A DNA stretch of 64,000 bases from assembly GCF_000818195.1 (NCBI RefSeq), contig NZ_JTHL01000001.1, positions 3,520,106 through 3,584,105 on the forward strand. The letters are read 5' to 3'. Origin of the DNA: Streptomyces sp. 150FB. GTDB lineage: Bacteria; Actinomycetota; Actinomycetes; Streptomycetales; Streptomycetaceae. Position numbers and translations under genes: made by a program. The notes beneath the pieces were generated by a model, which did no database searches, was not told the origin of the DNA, and saw nothing but the letters and a program-made list of their open reading frames with translations. Below are positions 50,366 to 58,248 of this stretch, piece by piece. How positions within the stretch are numbered: position 1 is the first letter of the stretch; each line of letters begins with the position of its first letter.

Positions 50366-50998
50366 TCAGCGAACCATGCCCGTGCCGGAGATGGCGGCGC
50401 CGGGCGTGGGCGCTGAGTCGGCGCGCGCCTGAAGGATTCCTTCGATGCCCAGCAGGAAGGTCTCGGAGACCATTTTGGGGTCGAAGAGACAGCCGGCCGC
50501 CATGGCGCCGTCCCTGAGCATGACGAGGTGCCGGGCGGCCGGCCCGGCGGGCGCGTCGCCGACCCCTGCCAGCTCGTCCGTGACGGTGTTCAGGAACCAC
50601 TGCCGGTGAACCAGGACGGCCTGGTGGACCGGGTGGGTGGGGTCCGGATACTCGGCCACCGCGTTGAGGAAGGCGCAGCCGCGGAAACCGGGCGACCGGA
50701 TGCCTTCGGTGATGGACCTGCCGACGGCCCGGACCCTGTCCGCCGCCGCCTGGCTGCTCGCCTGCGCCGTGGCGACCTGTCCTCGGATCCCCTGGTCGGC
50801 TTGATCGAGGTAGGCGAGGACCAGCTCTTCCTTGCCCGCGAAGTGCCGGTACAGCGTGGCCCGGGTCACCTCCGCCTCCGCGGTGACGCGGTCGATGCCG
50901 ACGGAGTGAATGCCCTCCGCGTAGAAGAGCCTCATCGCCGTGCTCAGCAGCCGCGCTCGCGCTTCGGACGCCCTACCGCTCTCTGGACTTCGGCTCAT
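50366..50998 (-). CDS. TetR-family regulator
   Basis: A 210-residue TetR protein. The helix-turn-helix reads ARLLSTAMRLFYAEGIHSVGIDRVTAEAEVTRATLYRHFAGKEELVLAYL. The C-terminal half holds the GFRGCAFLNAVAEYPDP motif common to the YjdC-like C-terminal domain group. ATG at 50998 has a weak upstream GGTGGC; the frame extends 25 codons further. It is divergent from a DUF308 membrane protein and the gap holds a perfect 18-bp inverted repeat. It converges on the clpP operon with a 10-nt gap. Confidence 0.86.
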   Translation of the reverse strand: MSRSPESGRASEARARLLSTAMRLFYAEGIHSVGIDRVTAEAEVTRATLYRHFAGKEELVLAYLDQADQGIRGQVATAQASSQAAADRVRAVGRSITEGIRSPGFRGCAFLNAVAEYPDPTHPVHQAVLVHRQWFLNTVTDELAGVGDAPAGPAARHLVMLRDGAMAAGCLFDPKMVSETFLLGIEGILQARADSAPTPGAAISGTGMVR

Positions 50999-51019
50999 GC
51001 CACCAGAGTACCAAACCGC

Positions 51020-51094
51020 TGAGGGAGAACGTTCGGTATTGACAAGGGTCGCGCCAGCCCTCTCTAATTCCATGCGACCGAACGTTCTCCCTCA
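51020..51094. promoter_or_regulatory. Perfect 18-bp inverted repeat with internal GAACGTTC palindromes (TetR operators)
   Basis: TGAGGGAGAACGTTCGGT (51020-51037) and its exact reverse complement (51077-51094) are separated by 39 nt. Each contains the 8-bp palindrome GAACGTTC. The two arms lie at the two ends of the divergent promoter region and are strong candidate TetR sites. Confidence 0.85.
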
Positions 51095-51171
51095 TGGCGA
51101 CCGGATCGACACCCGCACGGCCCGGCACGGACACACACCTGATGGCAGAAGCCAACCGAAAGGCACCCCCC

Positions 51172-51732
51172 GTGGACACTCTCCTGAGCACCACTTCCCC
51201 CAGCGTTCCCCTGACTCTGCGCAAGCTGTACTTCCTGCGCTTCGCCTTCGCCGCCGTGTGGGCCGCTCTGCTGTTCACGACCGCCGACACACTGGGGCCG
51301 CTCAGCGTGGCCCTCCTGGTGATCTATCCCCTGTTCGACGTGGCAGCCGCGATCGTCGACGTCCGGTCGGCCAAGGCGAACGGCGATACGGCTCCGGCGC
51401 TCTACGTGAACATCGCGATCAGCTCGCTGGCCGTCATCGGCCTGGCCCTCGCCGCCACGTCCGGGATCCCGGACGTCCTGCGGATCTGGGGAGTCTGGGC
51501 CGTCGCTTCGGGAATCGTCCAGCTCGTCGCCGGTACGGTCCGCCGGGCGTTGGGCGGCCAGTGGGCGATGATCATCAGCGGTGCCATCTCAGCGTTCGCC
51601 GGCACATCGTTCTTCCTCCAGGCCGGCAGCGACGACCCCACGCTGGGAAACCTCGCCGGCTACGCCTTCCTCGGAGGCGTCTTCTTCCTCATTTCGGCAC
51701 TCCGGCTGAAGCGCGCCCGCAACGGTGCGTGA
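51172..51732 (+). CDS. DUF308 (HdeD-like) membrane protein
   Basis: A 186-residue membrane protein with about six hydrophobic segments (LRFAFAAVWAALLF, LSVALLVIYPLFDVAAAIV, AISSLAVIGLALAA, IWGVWAVASGIVQLVAG, AMIISGAISAFAGTSFFLQ, LAGYAFLGGVFFLISALRL). This is the layout of DUF308/HdeD proteins linked to stress resistance. GTG at 51172 has AAAGG upstream; an upstream ATG at 51094 lies on the operator and is less likely. The divergent TetR gene probably represses it. Confidence 0.8.
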   Translation: MDTLLSTTSPSVPLTLRKLYFLRFAFAAVWAALLFTTADTLGPLSVALLVIYPLFDVAAAIVDVRSAKANGDTAPALYVNIAISSLAVIGLALAATSGIPDVLRIWGVWAVASGIVQLVAGTVRRALGGQWAMIISGAISAFAGTSFFLQAGSDDPTLGNLAGYAFLGGVFFLISALRLKRARNGA

Positions 51733-51791
51733 ACGCCGCGGCGGCCGTTCCGATCGGCTGATCGGAACGGCCGATCGGAACGGCCAACTCG

Positions 51792-52145
51792 TTACAGGAT
51801 TTCGATCGCGTTCACCTTCGGCGGGCGGTTCGGGAAGGAGATCTCGTGCCACCGTGCGATTTTCACCGAATCGCCATTGGCGTCGAAATAGATTAAGTCG
51901 TTGTTCCCCGTGGAGATCTTGTCGACCCACCACCCGCCGAAGTTGGTCCTGCCACGGTTCGCGTAGCAGTCCACGCTCTGCTTCCCGCCGTTGTGCGACC
52001 AGATCTTCAGGAAGTTTTCCCCGCCGCGACATTCCACGTGGTCGATGGCGTACGCGGAGCTGGTCGGCACGATCATCGTGAACGTGGCGGCTGCGGCGAA
52101 GGCCACGGCCACGGAGCGTACGGCTCTCTTCGTTTTTGAGATCAC
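51792..52145 (-). CDS. Small secreted protein, beta/gamma-crystallin-like
   Basis: A 117-residue exported protein. The signal peptide spans about residues 1-33 (VAVAFAAAATFTMIVPTSSAYA). The mature part of about 85 residues has two Cys and a pattern (VECRGGENFLKIWSH, CYANRG, VDKISTGNNDLIYF) resembling single-domain Streptomyces beta/gamma-crystallins such as the killer-toxin-like SKLP. GTG at 52145 has AAGGAG upstream. Calcium binding or toxicity is an analogy only. Confidence 0.7.
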   Translation of the reverse strand: MISKTKRAVRSVAVAFAAAATFTMIVPTSSAYAIDHVECRGGENFLKIWSHNGGKQSVDCYANRGRTNFGGWWVDKISTGNNDLIYFDANGDSVKIARWHEISFPNRPPKVNAIEIL

Positions 52146-52298
52146 TTGTTCTCCTTAACTCGAATATCGAATCGGGAGCGCACTTCACCACCACCGTGGG
52201 TGCTGTCGTGCTGAACAAGCATCTCGGCGCCCGGCACCCTCGTCAATAACACAAATAGAAAGCCAAGAAAGTAATACCGGAATACTCGCGAGTGCGGC

Positions 52299-53225
52299 CT
52301 ACGCCCAACTCGGTGTCCAGACATCGGTGTTCCGGGGGCCTCTCGGGCCGCGCGCGAGGTGTTTCCGCAGGGCCGTGAGGGCCGGGTGCGGGTTGTCGGT
52401 TCGCCAGATCAGGGAGTGCGGGTAGACCGGCATCGGCTCGCGCACCACGATCCTTCTGAGGTCCTGCCGCGCCGTCCAGACCAGGTGGGTCCGGGCGCCG
52501 ACGAAGGTGGCGAGTGACGCCGACTCGCTCACCACTTGCAACAGGTGCTCCACGCCGAAGTTGGGGCCCTTGGCGTCGATGGAGAGGCCGAAGGCGGCGG
52601 CGAGTTCCGCGTAGTAGGCGCCCCATTCGGAACCGGGGACAATGCCGGGCATCCAGATCCCGTGCCGGGCGAGTTCGGCCAGAGTGGTCGTGCGCGCCGA
52701 GGCGAGGGCGTGGGCGGGACCGGTCAGCAGCTCGATCGGTTCGTCCAGGACGCGCACGGTCCGTACGGTGCCGGGCAGCCGGTCCGGCGGAATCCGCTGG
52801 GTGCAGAACGCCGCGTCGATCGTTCCCGCGTGGACGGCCGCCGTGGCGGCCTCCGCGTTCGGGAGCGTCACGACGTCGAGTTCGGTCCCCGGATGCTTGC
52901 GGTGGAAGTCCTGGAGCAGCGCCGCCGACGCGAGATGCCGGCCGAGGACGTCCACTCGCAGGGCGCGCCGCCCCGGCCGTACGGACTCGGTCGCGCGCCG
53001 GGCCGCTTCGAGCAGGGCCCGGGCGTGCGGCAGGAACGCCTGCCCGTCGACCGTGAGCCGGGCGCCGCGCGCGGTCCGCGTGAACAGCCGTACGCCCAGC
53101 TCCGATTCGAGGGCCGCGATCCGTTTGGAGACCGCCTGCTGGGTGATGGCCAGTTCGGCTGCCGCCTCGCGGAACTGCCCCTGTTCGGCGGCGACGACCA
53201 CCGTACGCACCGCGTCGAGGTCCAT
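52299..53225 (-). CDS. LysR-family transcriptional regulator
   Basis: A 308-residue LysR protein. The N-terminal winged helix reads LDAVRTVVVAAEQGQFREAAAELAITQQAVSKRIAALESELGVRLFTR. An effector domain starting ALRVDVLGRHLASA follows. ATG at 53225 has a weak GGTG site. It is divergent from an MFS gene, and LysR proteins usually activate the divergent gene. The effector is unknown. Confidence 0.9.
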   Translation of the reverse strand: MDLDAVRTVVVAAEQGQFREAAAELAITQQAVSKRIAALESELGVRLFTRTARGARLTVDGQAFLPHARALLEAARRATESVRPGRRALRVDVLGRHLASAALLQDFHRKHPGTELDVVTLPNAEAATAAVHAGTIDAAFCTQRIPPDRLPGTVRTVRVLDEPIELLTGPAHALASARTTTLAELARHGIWMPGIVPGSEWGAYYAELAAAFGLSIDAKGPNFGVEHLLQVVSESASLATFVGARTHLVWTARQDLRRIVVREPMPVYPHSLIWRTDNPHPALTALRKHLARGPRGPRNTDVWTPSWA

Positions 53226-53395
53226 CCCGACACCCTAACCACCCCAGGTCACGAGCACCTTCGGGTATGCCGACCGGCACAACTTCCGGTTGTTCCGGGC
53301 CGGGGTCCGGTTGTTTGATGACGGGCCGCTCCTCGCTGTTTGATCTGGGCCGACAGGACCAAGGGCTGTTCGGATCGAGCGGGGCGTGGGCGGAC

Positions 53396-54733
53396 ATGGC
53401 AGATGTGACAGACGTGGCGGATGTGACAGATGCGGCGGGCACGACGAACAGGCAGCCGAAGCAGCGGCAGCGGAAACAGCGGCAGCCGAGACCGTCGCTG
53501 GGCCGGGACTTCGGGTGGCTGTGGGGCGCGTACGCGGCCAGTACGGTCGGCACCTGGTTCGCCCTCGACGCGTTCCCGCTCATCGCGATTCTCGTACTGC
53601 ACAGCAGCGCGACCCAGGTGTCCGTCCTGTCGGCTGCGGGTCTGGCCGTGGGGGCGCTGATCGCGGTGCCGCTCGGGCCCTGGGTGGAGTTCCGGCGTAA
53701 ACGGCCGGTCATGATCACGATGGATGTGCTGCGGTTCCTGGCGCTGATGTCCGTACCCGCCGCGTATGCGGCGGGTTGGCTGAACTTCGTTCAACTTGTC
53801 GTCGTGTCGGTGATCGTGGCCGCCGCCAACATCGTGTTCACCGCGGCGAGCGGCGCGTGCCTGAAGGCGTTGGTGGCCCCGGAGGATCTGCTGGTGGCCA
53901 ACGGCAGGTTCGAGACGACCACCTGGACGGCGACCGCCGTCGGTCCGCCGCTGGGCGGCGCCGCCATCGGGGTGTTCGGGCCGCTGACGACGGTGGTGCT
54001 GGACGCGGCCACGTACGTGCTCTCAGCGCTCGGCATCCGCGCGATCGGCGGCCAGGAGCCGGAGCCGCCGACCAGAGCAGCGAAGCTCTTCGGCGCGGGC
54101 GACATCATGGAGGGCTGGCGCTACATCCTGCGCCACCCGCGTCTGCGACCGCTGTTCCTCAACACCAGCCTGGTGAACGGCCTGATCATGGCGACCGCGC
54201 CGCTGATGGCGGTACTGCTCCTGCGCGACCTGGGCTTCTCGCCCTTGCGGTACGGTCTCGCCTTCGGCGTGCCGTGCGTCGGCGGCCTCGTCGGCTCGCG
54301 GCTCGCGCGGCCGCTGGTGGCGAGGTTCGGGCAGCACCGGGTGCTGCTGGCGAGCGGTGCGCTGCGGGCGTGCTGGCTGCTGGGGCTGGCCTTCGTACGG
54401 CCGGGCATCTGGGGGCTGGTGCTCGTCATGGCGATCGAGTTCGGCCTGATCACCTGCATGGGCGTCTTCAACCCGGTGTTCGCCACCTACCGGCTGGAAC
54501 ACACAGCGACCGACCGGGTCGCCCGGACCCTGTCGGCGTGGTCGGTCACGAGCAGCGCGACCATCGCGCTGCTGACGGTGTGCTGGGGGCTGCTCGCGGC
54601 GGTTACGGGCCCCCGCACCGCCATCGCCGTCGCCGGCGTCCTGACCCTGATCACACCACTGCTGCTGCCGCGCCGGGAACGGGCGGTGGGAGCCGTGACG
54701 GTGCCTGTGCCCACCGAGGACCGGGCCTGGTGA
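53396..54733 (+). CDS. MFS transporter (12-TM, EntS-like)
   Basis: A transporter of about 445 residues with twelve hydrophobic segments (DFGWLWGAYAASTVGTWFALDAFPLIAILVL is the first pair), resembling the MFS_3/EntS exporter group. The start is uncertain: ATG 53396, 53318 and 53267 are in frame and none has a strong ribosome-binding site. The first 20 residues from 53396 are low complexity (DVTDVADVTD). Divergent from LysR. The substrate is unknown. Confidence 0.75.
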   Translation: MADVTDVADVTDAAGTTNRQPKQRQRKQRQPRPSLGRDFGWLWGAYAASTVGTWFALDAFPLIAILVLHSSATQVSVLSAAGLAVGALIAVPLGPWVEFRRKRPVMITMDVLRFLALMSVPAAYAAGWLNFVQLVVVSVIVAAANIVFTAASGACLKALVAPEDLLVANGRFETTTWTATAVGPPLGGAAIGVFGPLTTVVLDAATYVLSALGIRAIGGQEPEPPTRAAKLFGAGDIMEGWRYILRHPRLRPLFLNTSLVNGLIMATAPLMAVLLLRDLGFSPLRYGLAFGVPCVGGLVGSRLARPLVARFGQHRVLLASGALRACWLLGLAFVRPGIWGLVLVMAIEFGLITCMGVFNPVFATYRLEHTATDRVARTLSAWSVTSSATIALLTVCWGLLAAVTGPRTAIAVAGVLTLITPLLLPRRERAVGAVTVPVPTEDRAW

Positions 54734-54739
54734 TCCGGC

Positions 54740-55309
54740 TCAGAACTCCTGGTCCAGCTTGGTGCCGGCCGGGGCGCGGAAGCAGGCCGAGACGACGTTG
54801 ATCAGGATCAACGGTGTCTTCTCCTTGGTCGACGCGGTGGAGATGTGCAACTCAGCGTTGACGGAGAAGCGCTCCTTCTTGTAATCCGCCGTCATTTCCA
54901 GAGTTTTGTCCTTGCTCTTGTTGGGCCCGTATTCGACGATCTTCCAGTCGTTCTTGGGAAGTGCCTCCCTGAGGCGCTGAAAGCCCTGCTTCAATTCGTC
55001 CTCGGAGACCTGGTACACCGACCACGGATGCAGCGTCCGGTACAGGTGCTCCGGGTCCTCGTCGCACGGCGAGACTCCAGGACCTGGCTCCGTCACCTTG
55101 CCGCCCTTGATCCCGATCATGTTGAGAATCTGGCTGGATACCGACCCTGTTTTGTCCTTGGCCTTGGCGACCGCCAGCGTGGTGGGGGTGTAGTCAAGAT
55201 CGTCCACTGTCTTGGAACATCCTGTCGCTGCGAGGGAAAAGGCGATGGCCGTCGCCGCCATGGCGAGACCGCGCCCACGGTACTTGGCCTTGCCGACGGC
55301 CACATTCAC
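54740..55309 (-). CDS. Putative lipoprotein, last gene of the DUF1023 operon
   Basis: A 189-residue lipoprotein. The signal peptide ends in the lipobox LAATGC with Cys31 as the lipidated residue. The mature part contains CDEDPEHLYRTLHPWSVYQV and a C-terminal SACFRAP but matches no family I recognise. GTG at 55309 shares one base with the TAG stop of the upstream hydrolase gene, so it is translationally coupled to it. This places it with a DUF1023 hydrolase and a WXG-like protein, suggesting a joint cell-surface role. Confidence 0.78.
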   Translation of the reverse strand: MNVAVGKAKYRGRGLAMAATAIAFSLAATGCSKTVDDLDYTPTTLAVAKAKDKTGSVSSQILNMIGIKGGKVTEPGPGVSPCDEDPEHLYRTLHPWSVYQVSEDELKQGFQRLREALPKNDWKIVEYGPNKSKDKTLEMTADYKKERFSVNAELHISTASTKEKTPLILINVVSACFRAPAGTKLDQEF

Positions 55310-57105
55310 TAGTCCTCACTCACCCTGCTGTATTGGCCCACAACGACGAAGGCCTGGTTCTTGAGGCTCTCGGTCCCGTTATTCCAGTAATCGCTATGAC
55401 CACTGGTGTCAACATCCATACGGTGGGCGCCGAAGGCCTCGTCCGAGGGAATGTTCTGGATGTAACCCGCGTCGTACGGGATTCCGTTCCACTTCGAGAC
55501 ACCCCATTCGTAACCTCCGAGGCCGACGCTCTTGCCCAGCAGCGGAACCGGGTCGGTCCGTCCCGCCTCCGACCACACATGGTCCTTGCCCACGTCGAGA
55601 TCGTCCGCGTTGCCGACCAGCATCCCCGGACTTCCCACCACCACAAGGTCGTCGGCGGCCAGATCGCCCTTCTGGGCCGCCGCGCCGATCGTGGTCGTGC
55701 CGTAACTGTGCCCGATGACCGTGGTGTGGCTGGCGTCGGCCCCGCCCTGGGCGCTCTGGAGCCCGTCCAGGAACTGGTTGAGCTTGGGGGCCCCGTCGTA
55801 TGCGAAGTGCTTCTGCGGCGAGTCCGTCACGATGTTCTGCGGAGCGTCGTATCCCAGCCAGGTAATGGTCGAGAGCGACTCCCCCGGGTCTTTGGCGTGC
55901 CCTTCTCTCCAAATGGCCAACATACGGCTGACGTCACCACCGAAACTCTCCAGCTTCGACGAGGTCCCCGGCACATACACCGCCGTGTTCTGCGCCGTGT
56001 CCGGGTTTCCGTTGGCGAGGATCGCGTGGCCGTTCCCGTCCAGGTCGAAGCCCAGGAGGTACGCGTCCGGCAGGCCGTTCTCGCCCGTCTTGTCGAAGCG
56101 GGACTGGATGGCGTCCATGCCCTTGAGCTGGGTTCTGAGCTTGTCGCCGCCCCCGTCGTGCCACGTCTGCCACGCGGGGTTGGTGATGGCCACCGGGTAC
56201 GAGCCGTACGGGTTGGCGATCATCTTCGGCGGCTCTTTGCCCAGGCTGTCGAGTTGCTGCCGCACCTTGGCGTGCGTCTCCGCGAGCACCATCCGGTTGG
56301 CGTCGTCCCGCACCGTGCTGGGTATCCCGTCCAGCGCGCCTATCTCGTGCGGATACACCGTGCTGTACTCGTCCTGCTGCTCCGGCGTGAGGCTGTCCCA
56401 CCACTTCTTGTTCTCCGCCGGGGACTTGCCGTGCGGGATGCTGTTCTTGTCGAGGAACTCCGACGTCGCCTTCGCCACCGCCGCCGTGTCGCTCGCCGCG
56501 TCGGTCAGCATGGCGTCGGTGACGTCGATGCCGGGGGGCGCCTTGAGTTTACGGAGCGCACTCGCGTAACGCGCGTCCGTCACGCCCGCCTCGCTGAGCG
56601 CGTCGGCTATGCGCTGGGCTATGTCCTCGGCCTTGCCCTTGTTGATGTCGGCGCCGCCCTCCGCCACTCCCGGCAGCAGCGGGACCGGGGCGCCGGGGGT
56701 GGCCGTCCCCCTGCCGGGCGCGAAGGGAACCGCGGGGGTGTGCGTGTAGGTGACCGAACCGTCGCTCTCCACCGTGAACTTGAGGCTCTCGGCATCCGCC
56801 AGCGCGTCCTTGAGTTTGCGCTGCGGGGCGGCGAGTTCGGAGGCGAGGCCGTTCAACAGAGTACGGACCAGGCCGCATTCGGTCTGTGTGTACTGGAAGT
56901 TGCGCTCAAGCCGCTGGATACGCGACACGGCGGCCGTCGCCGACTCGCTCTCCTGGGTCTTCTTCAGCGCCCCGGTCATCTCCGACTGGACCTGGTCGTG
57001 CGCCGCGCCAGCGCGGCTGCTCACCGTGCCCCACCCGTCGGCGACATCGTCCAGACCGCTGAGCTTCACATCGCGAAGCTGCTGCCACGTCAGCCCGGCG
57101 GTCAC
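55309..57105 (-). CDS. Alpha/beta hydrolase, DUF1023 family, with WXG-like N-terminal helices
   Basis: A 598-residue protein. The first 130 residues are helical (LTWQQLRDVKLSGLDDVADGWGTVSSRAGAAHDQVQ...), with a WG turn like WXG100-type secretion domains. The C-terminal half is a DUF1023 hydrolase with nucleophile G-H-S467-Y-G and late VWSEAGRTDPVPLL. GTG at 57105 overlaps the previous stop in a GTGA junction with AAAGAGGGG upstream. It has no cleavable signal peptide, so if exported it would need another route such as a type VII system. Probable surface-acting esterase or lipase. Confidence 0.85.
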   Translation of the reverse strand: MTAGLTWQQLRDVKLSGLDDVADGWGTVSSRAGAAHDQVQSEMTGALKKTQESESATAAVSRIQRLERNFQYTQTECGLVRTLLNGLASELAAPQRKLKDALADAESLKFTVESDGSVTYTHTPAVPFAPGRGTATPGAPVPLLPGVAEGGADINKGKAEDIAQRIADALSEAGVTDARYASALRKLKAPPGIDVTDAMLTDAASDTAAVAKATSEFLDKNSIPHGKSPAENKKWWDSLTPEQQDEYSTVYPHEIGALDGIPSTVRDDANRMVLAETHAKVRQQLDSLGKEPPKMIANPYGSYPVAITNPAWQTWHDGGGDKLRTQLKGMDAIQSRFDKTGENGLPDAYLLGFDLDGNGHAILANGNPDTAQNTAVYVPGTSSKLESFGGDVSRMLAIWREGHAKDPGESLSTITWLGYDAPQNIVTDSPQKHFAYDGAPKLNQFLDGLQSAQGGADASHTTVIGHSYGTTTIGAAAQKGDLAADDLVVVGSPGMLVGNADDLDVGKDHVWSEAGRTDPVPLLGKSVGLGGYEWGVSKWNGIPYDAGYIQNIPSDEAFGAHRMDVDTSGHSDYWNNGTESLKNQAFVVVGQYSRVSED

Positions 57106-57533
57106 TGCCCCTCTTTCCAGGCACTCGGGACATGCACGGCGTCCGACTGCGCACCGGTGTCCGTGTCGACCTCGCCCATGATGGCGGCGACATCGGTCAA
57201 CTTCGGTCCCAGGCTGCCGCATTCGCGCCCGACGGCGGTGAGCCGCTCGTCCCAGGAGGTGTGGACCTCCGTGAGCGCGCTCAGGCTGGTCAGCCCTTCA
57301 ACACCGGTCGGCGCCTTTCCCACGGCGATGTCCAGATCCCGCTTCGCGGTGTTCAGGCCCGTTCGCAAGGTGCCGGCCACCGCCGCCGCATGGGTCCAGG
57401 GTCCGTCCGTGTGGTTGAGCGTCCCGGGGCCACCGCCCCCGCCGGGCTCCGGCGCGACATGGTCGAGCCCCATCTTCGCCGAACTACGCCGGGCCGCCTC
57501 GGACTTGAGCTGCTCCCACTCCTCCCACGCCAT
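57102..57533 (-). CDS. WXG100-like helical protein, first gene of the DUF1023 operon
   Basis: A 143-residue mostly helical protein beginning MAWEEWEQLKSEAARRSSAKMGL, with a later SWDERLTAVGRECGSLGPKL. It resembles the Streptomyces proteins found upstream of DUF1023 hydrolases and related to WXG100 helical hairpins. ATG at 57533 has AAAGAGG upstream. Its TGA stop overlaps the GTG of the hydrolase gene. It could be a secretion partner or chaperone of the hydrolase. Confidence 0.75.
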   Translation of the reverse strand: MAWEEWEQLKSEAARRSSAKMGLDHVAPEPGGGGGPGTLNHTDGPWTHAAAVAGTLRTGLNTAKRDLDIAVGKAPTGVEGLTSLSALTEVHTSWDERLTAVGRECGSLGPKLTDVAAIMGEVDTDTGAQSDAVHVPSAWKEGQ

Positions 57534-57655
57534 GCGTGGCCTCTTTCCCCGTGTCTCATGGTGCCGGACGAGCGCCGGCATCATATCCAGGGGGATGCTA
57601 GTCCGAAAGTCCCCCCTTTGGCGGGAAGTCGCACCAAGACAGGGGGCCGGAATCG

Positions 57656-58129
57656 TCAGGCGGCGAGGCGCGCCTCGAACTCGCGCGTCGTACGTCCCGA
57701 GTTGAGGTCACGGCGCGCGGCGGCCGAGATGTCAGAGGTGACCGAGGTGACCGACGTAACAGACGTGACCGACGACGTACGGGCGTCACGCCTCCGGCTC
57801 TGCCCCACCGCGTGGATGCGGACCAACTCGTCCTGAGCCAGCGACAACAGGTCCATGAGGCCGAGGCCCAGTGCGTGAGCGGCGGCGGCGAGCACCTCCG
57901 ACGAGGCCTCCTTGCGCCCGCGCTCCACCTCGGAGAGGTACGGCACCGAGATGCGCGCCTCGTCGGCGACGTCCTTGAGCGTACGTTCCTGCGCGAGGCG
58001 TTCGCGGCGCAGCACATCGCCGACGATGTCCCGCCACAGCGGCTCTCTCACCGTGGGCGCCGCCGCGACCGGGGTCGCGACCGGGCGCAGGGGAATGACG
58101 CGGGCTTGGTTCGGCGCGTGGCTGGTCAC
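57656..58129 (-). CDS. popR: ClgR/PopR-type XRE regulator of clp genes
   Basis: A 157-residue regulator. The helix-turn-helix (about residues 35-95) reads GDVLRRERLAQERTLKDVADEARISVPYLSEVERGRKEASSEVLAAAAHAL, the ClgR/PopR signature. A SVTSVTSVTSVTSD linker from a 9-bp DNA repeat follows. The protein ends in LAA; PopR of S. lividans is degraded by ClpP through C-terminal alanines. A perfect TCTGCC-N3-GGCAGA palindrome lies 46 nt upstream. GTG at 58129 is preceded by GGGGAG directly and TATCCT 6 nt before, so the mRNA may be leaderless. ClgR itself is less likely because of length and the N-terminal extension. Confidence 0.82.
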   Translation of the reverse strand: MTSHAPNQARVIPLRPVATPVAAAPTVREPLWRDIVGDVLRRERLAQERTLKDVADEARISVPYLSEVERGRKEASSEVLAAAAHALGLGLMDLLSLAQDELVRIHAVGQSRRRDARTSSVTSVTSVTSVTSDISAAARRDLNSGRTTREFEARLAA

Positions 58130-58135
58130 CTCCCC

Positions 58136-58141
58136 AGGATA
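58136..58141 (-). promoter_or_regulatory. Candidate -10 of popR-like gene (leaderless)
   Basis: On the minus strand TATCCT lies exactly 6 nt before the GTG start. If used, transcription starts on the start codon and the GGGGAG in between is not a ribosome-binding site. Confidence 0.45.
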
Positions 58142-58174
58142 GGAGCGTCGCGCCCGACGGGAAGGGAGGAGCGT

Positions 58175-58189
58175 TCTGCCCTCGGCAGA
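58175..58189 (-). promoter_or_regulatory. Perfect PopR-type box TCTGCC-N3-GGCAGA
   Basis: TCTGCCCTCGGCAGA is an exact match to the palindrome I recall for PopR binding upstream of clpP3-clpP4. Its position at about -53 relative to the popR-like start suggests autoregulation. Confidence 0.75.
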
Positions 58190-58248
58190 CAGCGACGCGG
58201 ACAGCCATGCGGACAGCAACGCGGACAGCGACGCACCAGGGCTGCTGC

